This document shows positions 4,674 to 6,538 of a DNA stretch of 6,538 nt, one piece after another. Position 1 is the stretch's first letter; every line of letters starts with the position of its first letter. The notes under the pieces are model-generated. The model had not been told where the DNA came from. It saw nothing but the letters and a program-made list of their open reading frames with translations, and did no database searches. The DNA comes from Vibrio sp. Lineage in GTDB: Bacteria > Pseudomonadota > Gammaproteobacteria > Enterobacterales > Vibrionaceae. The position numbers and the translations under genes were made by a program. The stretch covers positions 1-6,538 of the forward strand of contig SLFB01000280.1 in assembly GCA_007124475.1 (NCBI GenBank), written 5' to 3'.

Positions 4674-6538
4674 TATACAGCCTCCGCTTTTTCCATTGAC
4701 GCTGCGGCTTCCTTACGTTTTTCAAGTACGGCTTTATAGTCACGAGGCATGACTTTCACCACCGTGGCTAAGCTTTGCTCAAAATTATCGAGGAATGTTT
4801 GTGCCACTTCACTTCCTGTGAATTGAACGTGTTTAGTCAACATTTCTTTTAACAGCGCTTTATCTTCCGCTTCGATAGGGTCAAGATCGACCAGCTCAGC
4901 GTTGAGTTTTTGTGAAAAATCACCCGCTTTATCCCACACGTAAGCGATACCACCACTCATACCTGCGGCAAAGTTACGTCCAGTTGAACCAAGGATCACC
5001 GCAATACCGCCCGTCATATACTCACAGCCATGATCGCCGACACCTTCGACCACCACTTTAGCGCCAGAGTTACGCACGCAGAAACGTTCACCCGCTAAGC
5101 CTCGAATATAAGATTCACCAGAGGTAGCGCCATAGAAACAGACGTTACCAACCACGATATTATCTTCGGCAATTAAGCTGGCATTACGGTTAGGATACAG
5201 TACTAAGGTTCCGCCAGATAAGCCTTTACCCCAGTAGTCGTTCGCATCGCCCTCGACTTCAAAATGGACGCCTTTGGTCAAGAAAGCGCCAAAGGATTGC
5301 CCAGCACTACCGTTAAATTTAACCGTCATTGGCTGAGGTAGCCCTTGATCTTGATAGACTTTACAAATTTCGTTCGACAGCATGGTACCAGTACTGCGAT
5401 CGGTGTTGATGATCGGCAGTTCGGTATTCACCGCCAAACCTTGCTCAAGCGCTGGTTTCGCTAACTGGATTAATTGACGGTCGAGGACATGCTCCAAGTT
5501 GTGATTTTGTGCGCTTTGGCAATAAATACCATCACCTTCACGGGCCGGCTCAAGATAGAGCAGGGGAGAAAGATCGAGGTTCTTGTATTTCCAGTGGCCC
5601 ACATCATCACGTAATTTGAGTTTTTGCGCTTGTCCTACCATCTCATCAATGGTGCGAAAACCAAGCTCGGCCATGATCTCCCGCAGTCCTTGTGCCATAT
5701 ACTGGAAGAAAGTCACAACATCTTCCACACGACCATCAAAGCGTTCACGTAAGGTTTTGTTTTGAGTTGCGATACCCACAGGGCAGGTATTTTTATGACA
5801 CTTACGCATCATGATGCAACCTTCCACCACTAAGGCGGCGGTAGCAACGCCCCATTCTTCGGCCCCCAGTAAAGTAGCGATAGCGATGTCACGCGGGGTT
5901 TTCATCTGTCCATCCGCTTGCACCACGATGCGGTTACGTAAACCGTTTTTAAGTAGTGTCTGATGGGTTTCAGCCAGACCAAGTTCCCACGGTAAACCAG
6001 TATGACGAATCGATGAAATAGGCGACGCGCCAGTTCCTCCGTCATGGCCTGCAATCAGCACCACATCGGCTTTCGCTTTAGCAACACCAGAAGCGATAGT
6101 GCCCACGCCAGCTTCAGAGACCAGTTTAACGTTGACTCGCCCTTTACGGTTGGCGTTTTTCAAGTCGAAAATCAGTTGCGCCAAATCTTCAATGGAATAG
6201 ATGTCATGATGCGGTGGCGGCGAAATTAAGCCAACCCCTGGCGTTGAGTGACGAGTTGCACCAATCCAATCATCAACTTTATCTCCCGGTAGCTGACCGC
6301 CTTCACCAGGCTTGGCCCCTTGCGCCATTTTGATCTGAATTTCGTCGCTGTTGGTTAAATAGTAAGAGGTAACCCCAAAGCGTCCAGAAGCCACCTGTTT
6401 GATGGCTGAGCGTTCCCAGTCGCCATTCTCTTTACGAAGGAAACGCGCGGGATCTTCTCCTCCCTCACCAGAGTTGGAGCGTGCGCCCAAACGTTTCATG
6501 GCCACCGCTAATGTTGAGTGCGCTTCATGAGAGATCGA
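4673..6538 (-). CDS. gltB: Glutamate synthase large subunit (GltB), C-terminal part (5' end cut by window)
   Basis: Catalytic subunit of GOGAT: its N-terminal amidotransferase releases ammonia from glutamine, which is channelled to the FMN site and added to 2-oxoglutarate. 621 codons are visible, open to the edge at 6538; the family is about 1,500 aa, so the amidotransferase, central domain and start of the FMN domain are missing. Counting from the edge, the FMN barrel shows RLGARSNSGEGGEDPAR (16-32), GAKPGEGGQLPGDKV (74-88), HSTPGVGLISPPPHHDIYS (97-115) and IAGHDGGTGASP (162-173). Next comes the [3Fe-4S] motif Cys-x5-Cys-x4-Cys (Cys241, 247, 252; bases 5783-5818). The C-terminal beta-helix with G-x-x-G-x-G repeats spans about 405-545 (for example SGGTLVLYP and GVGDHGCEYMTGG). 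The tail VMPRDYKAVL is typical. A GTG at 6505 is internal, not a start. gltD overlaps the stop by one base, forming the gltBD operon. Confidence 0.97.
   Translation of the reverse strand, partial: SISHEAHSTLAVAMKRLGARSNSGEGGEDPARFLRKENGDWERSAIKQVASGRFGVTSYYLTNSDEIQIKMAQGAKPGEGGQLPGDKVDDWIGATRHSTPGVGLISPPPHHDIYSIEDLAQLIFDLKNANRKGRVNVKLVSEAGVGTIASGVAKAKADVVLIAGHDGGTGASPISSIRHTGLPWELGLAETHQTLLKNGLRNRIVVQADGQMKTPRDIAIATLLGAEEWGVATAALVVEGCIMMRKCHKNTCPVGIATQNKTLRERFDGRVEDVVTFFQYMAQGLREIMAELGFRTIDEMVGQAQKLKLRDDVGHWKYKNLDLSPLLYLEPAREGDGIYCQSAQNHNLEHVLDRQLIQLAKPALEQGLAVNTELPIINTDRSTGTMLSNEICKVYQDQGLPQPMTVKFNGSAGQSFGAFLTKGVHFEVEGDANDYWGKGLSGGTLVLYPNRNASLIAEDNIVVGNVCFYGATSGESYIRGLAGERFCVRNSGAKVVVEGVGDHGCEYMTGGIAVILGSTGRNFAAGMSGGIAYVWDKAGDFSQKLNAELVDLDPIEAEDKALLKEMLTKHVQFTGSEVAQTFLDNFEQSLATVVKVMPRDYKAVLEKRKEAAASMEKAEAV
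4681..4685 (-). promoter_or_regulatory. Strong ribosome binding site of gltD within gltB
   Basis: GGAGG on the minus strand, 7 bases before the gltD ATG, lies in the last codons of gltB. With the TAATG overlap this predicts translational coupling of the two GOGAT subunits, which suits their stoichiometric assembly. Confidence 0.8.

Noticed and set aside
6503..6505. GTG at 6505 as a possible gltB start
   Set aside because: The frame stays open to the window edge, and the upstream residues (SISHEAHSTLA) match the conserved GOGAT FMN domain, so the gene simply continues beyond 6538.

Overview
The window looks like core chromosomal sequence of a member of the Vibrionaceae, most likely Vibrio. 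Three things suggest this: the gene order gltB-gltD / DUF1499 lipoprotein / mtnN / cobD-type / btuF, which I recall from Vibrio chromosomes; the moderate base composition; and an ERIC (enterobacterial repetitive intergenic consensus) repeat of a kind known from enterics and vibrios. All genes are on the minus strand, so transcription runs from position 6538 towards 1. Both outer genes are cut by the window edges. I see no tRNA, rRNA, CRISPR array, prophage or insertion sequence.

Right half (6538 to 3204): the C-terminal ~620 codons of gltB, then complete gltD. These are the large and small subunits of glutamate synthase (GOGAT). They overlap by one base (TAATG), with a strong ribosome binding site for gltD inside the end of gltB. 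GltD is not the Escherichia coli subtype. It resembles the small subunit of Bacillus, plant and yeast type GOGAT.

Centre (3203 to 2842): a 362-base gene-free stretch. It begins, 10 bases after the gltD stop, with a full 128-bp ERIC element. A 30-bp piece matching one ERIC end abuts it. A clear rho-independent terminator for the gltBD transcript follows, and after that a possible promoter for the next gene.

Left half (2841 to 1): four genes in one direction. They are a small DUF1499 lipoprotein with a GTG start; mtnN (methylthioadenosine/S-adenosylhomocysteine nucleosidase); a CobD/CbiB-family membrane protein; and btuF (periplasmic vitamin B12-binding protein), whose ATG follows the cobD stop with no gap. 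The last three probably form one transcription unit. It joins disposal of S-adenosylhomocysteine with capture and possible remodelling of cobalamin, the cofactor of methionine synthase MetH, so the theme is the activated methyl cycle plus B12 salvage.

The points most worth a second look are the CobD/CbiB homologue, which has lost most polar residues I regard as hallmarks of the family, and the ERIC plus ERIC-end arrangement in the gltBD 3' untranslated region. No clearly new system is visible. Statements about other organisms' sequences rest on memory and were not checked against a database.
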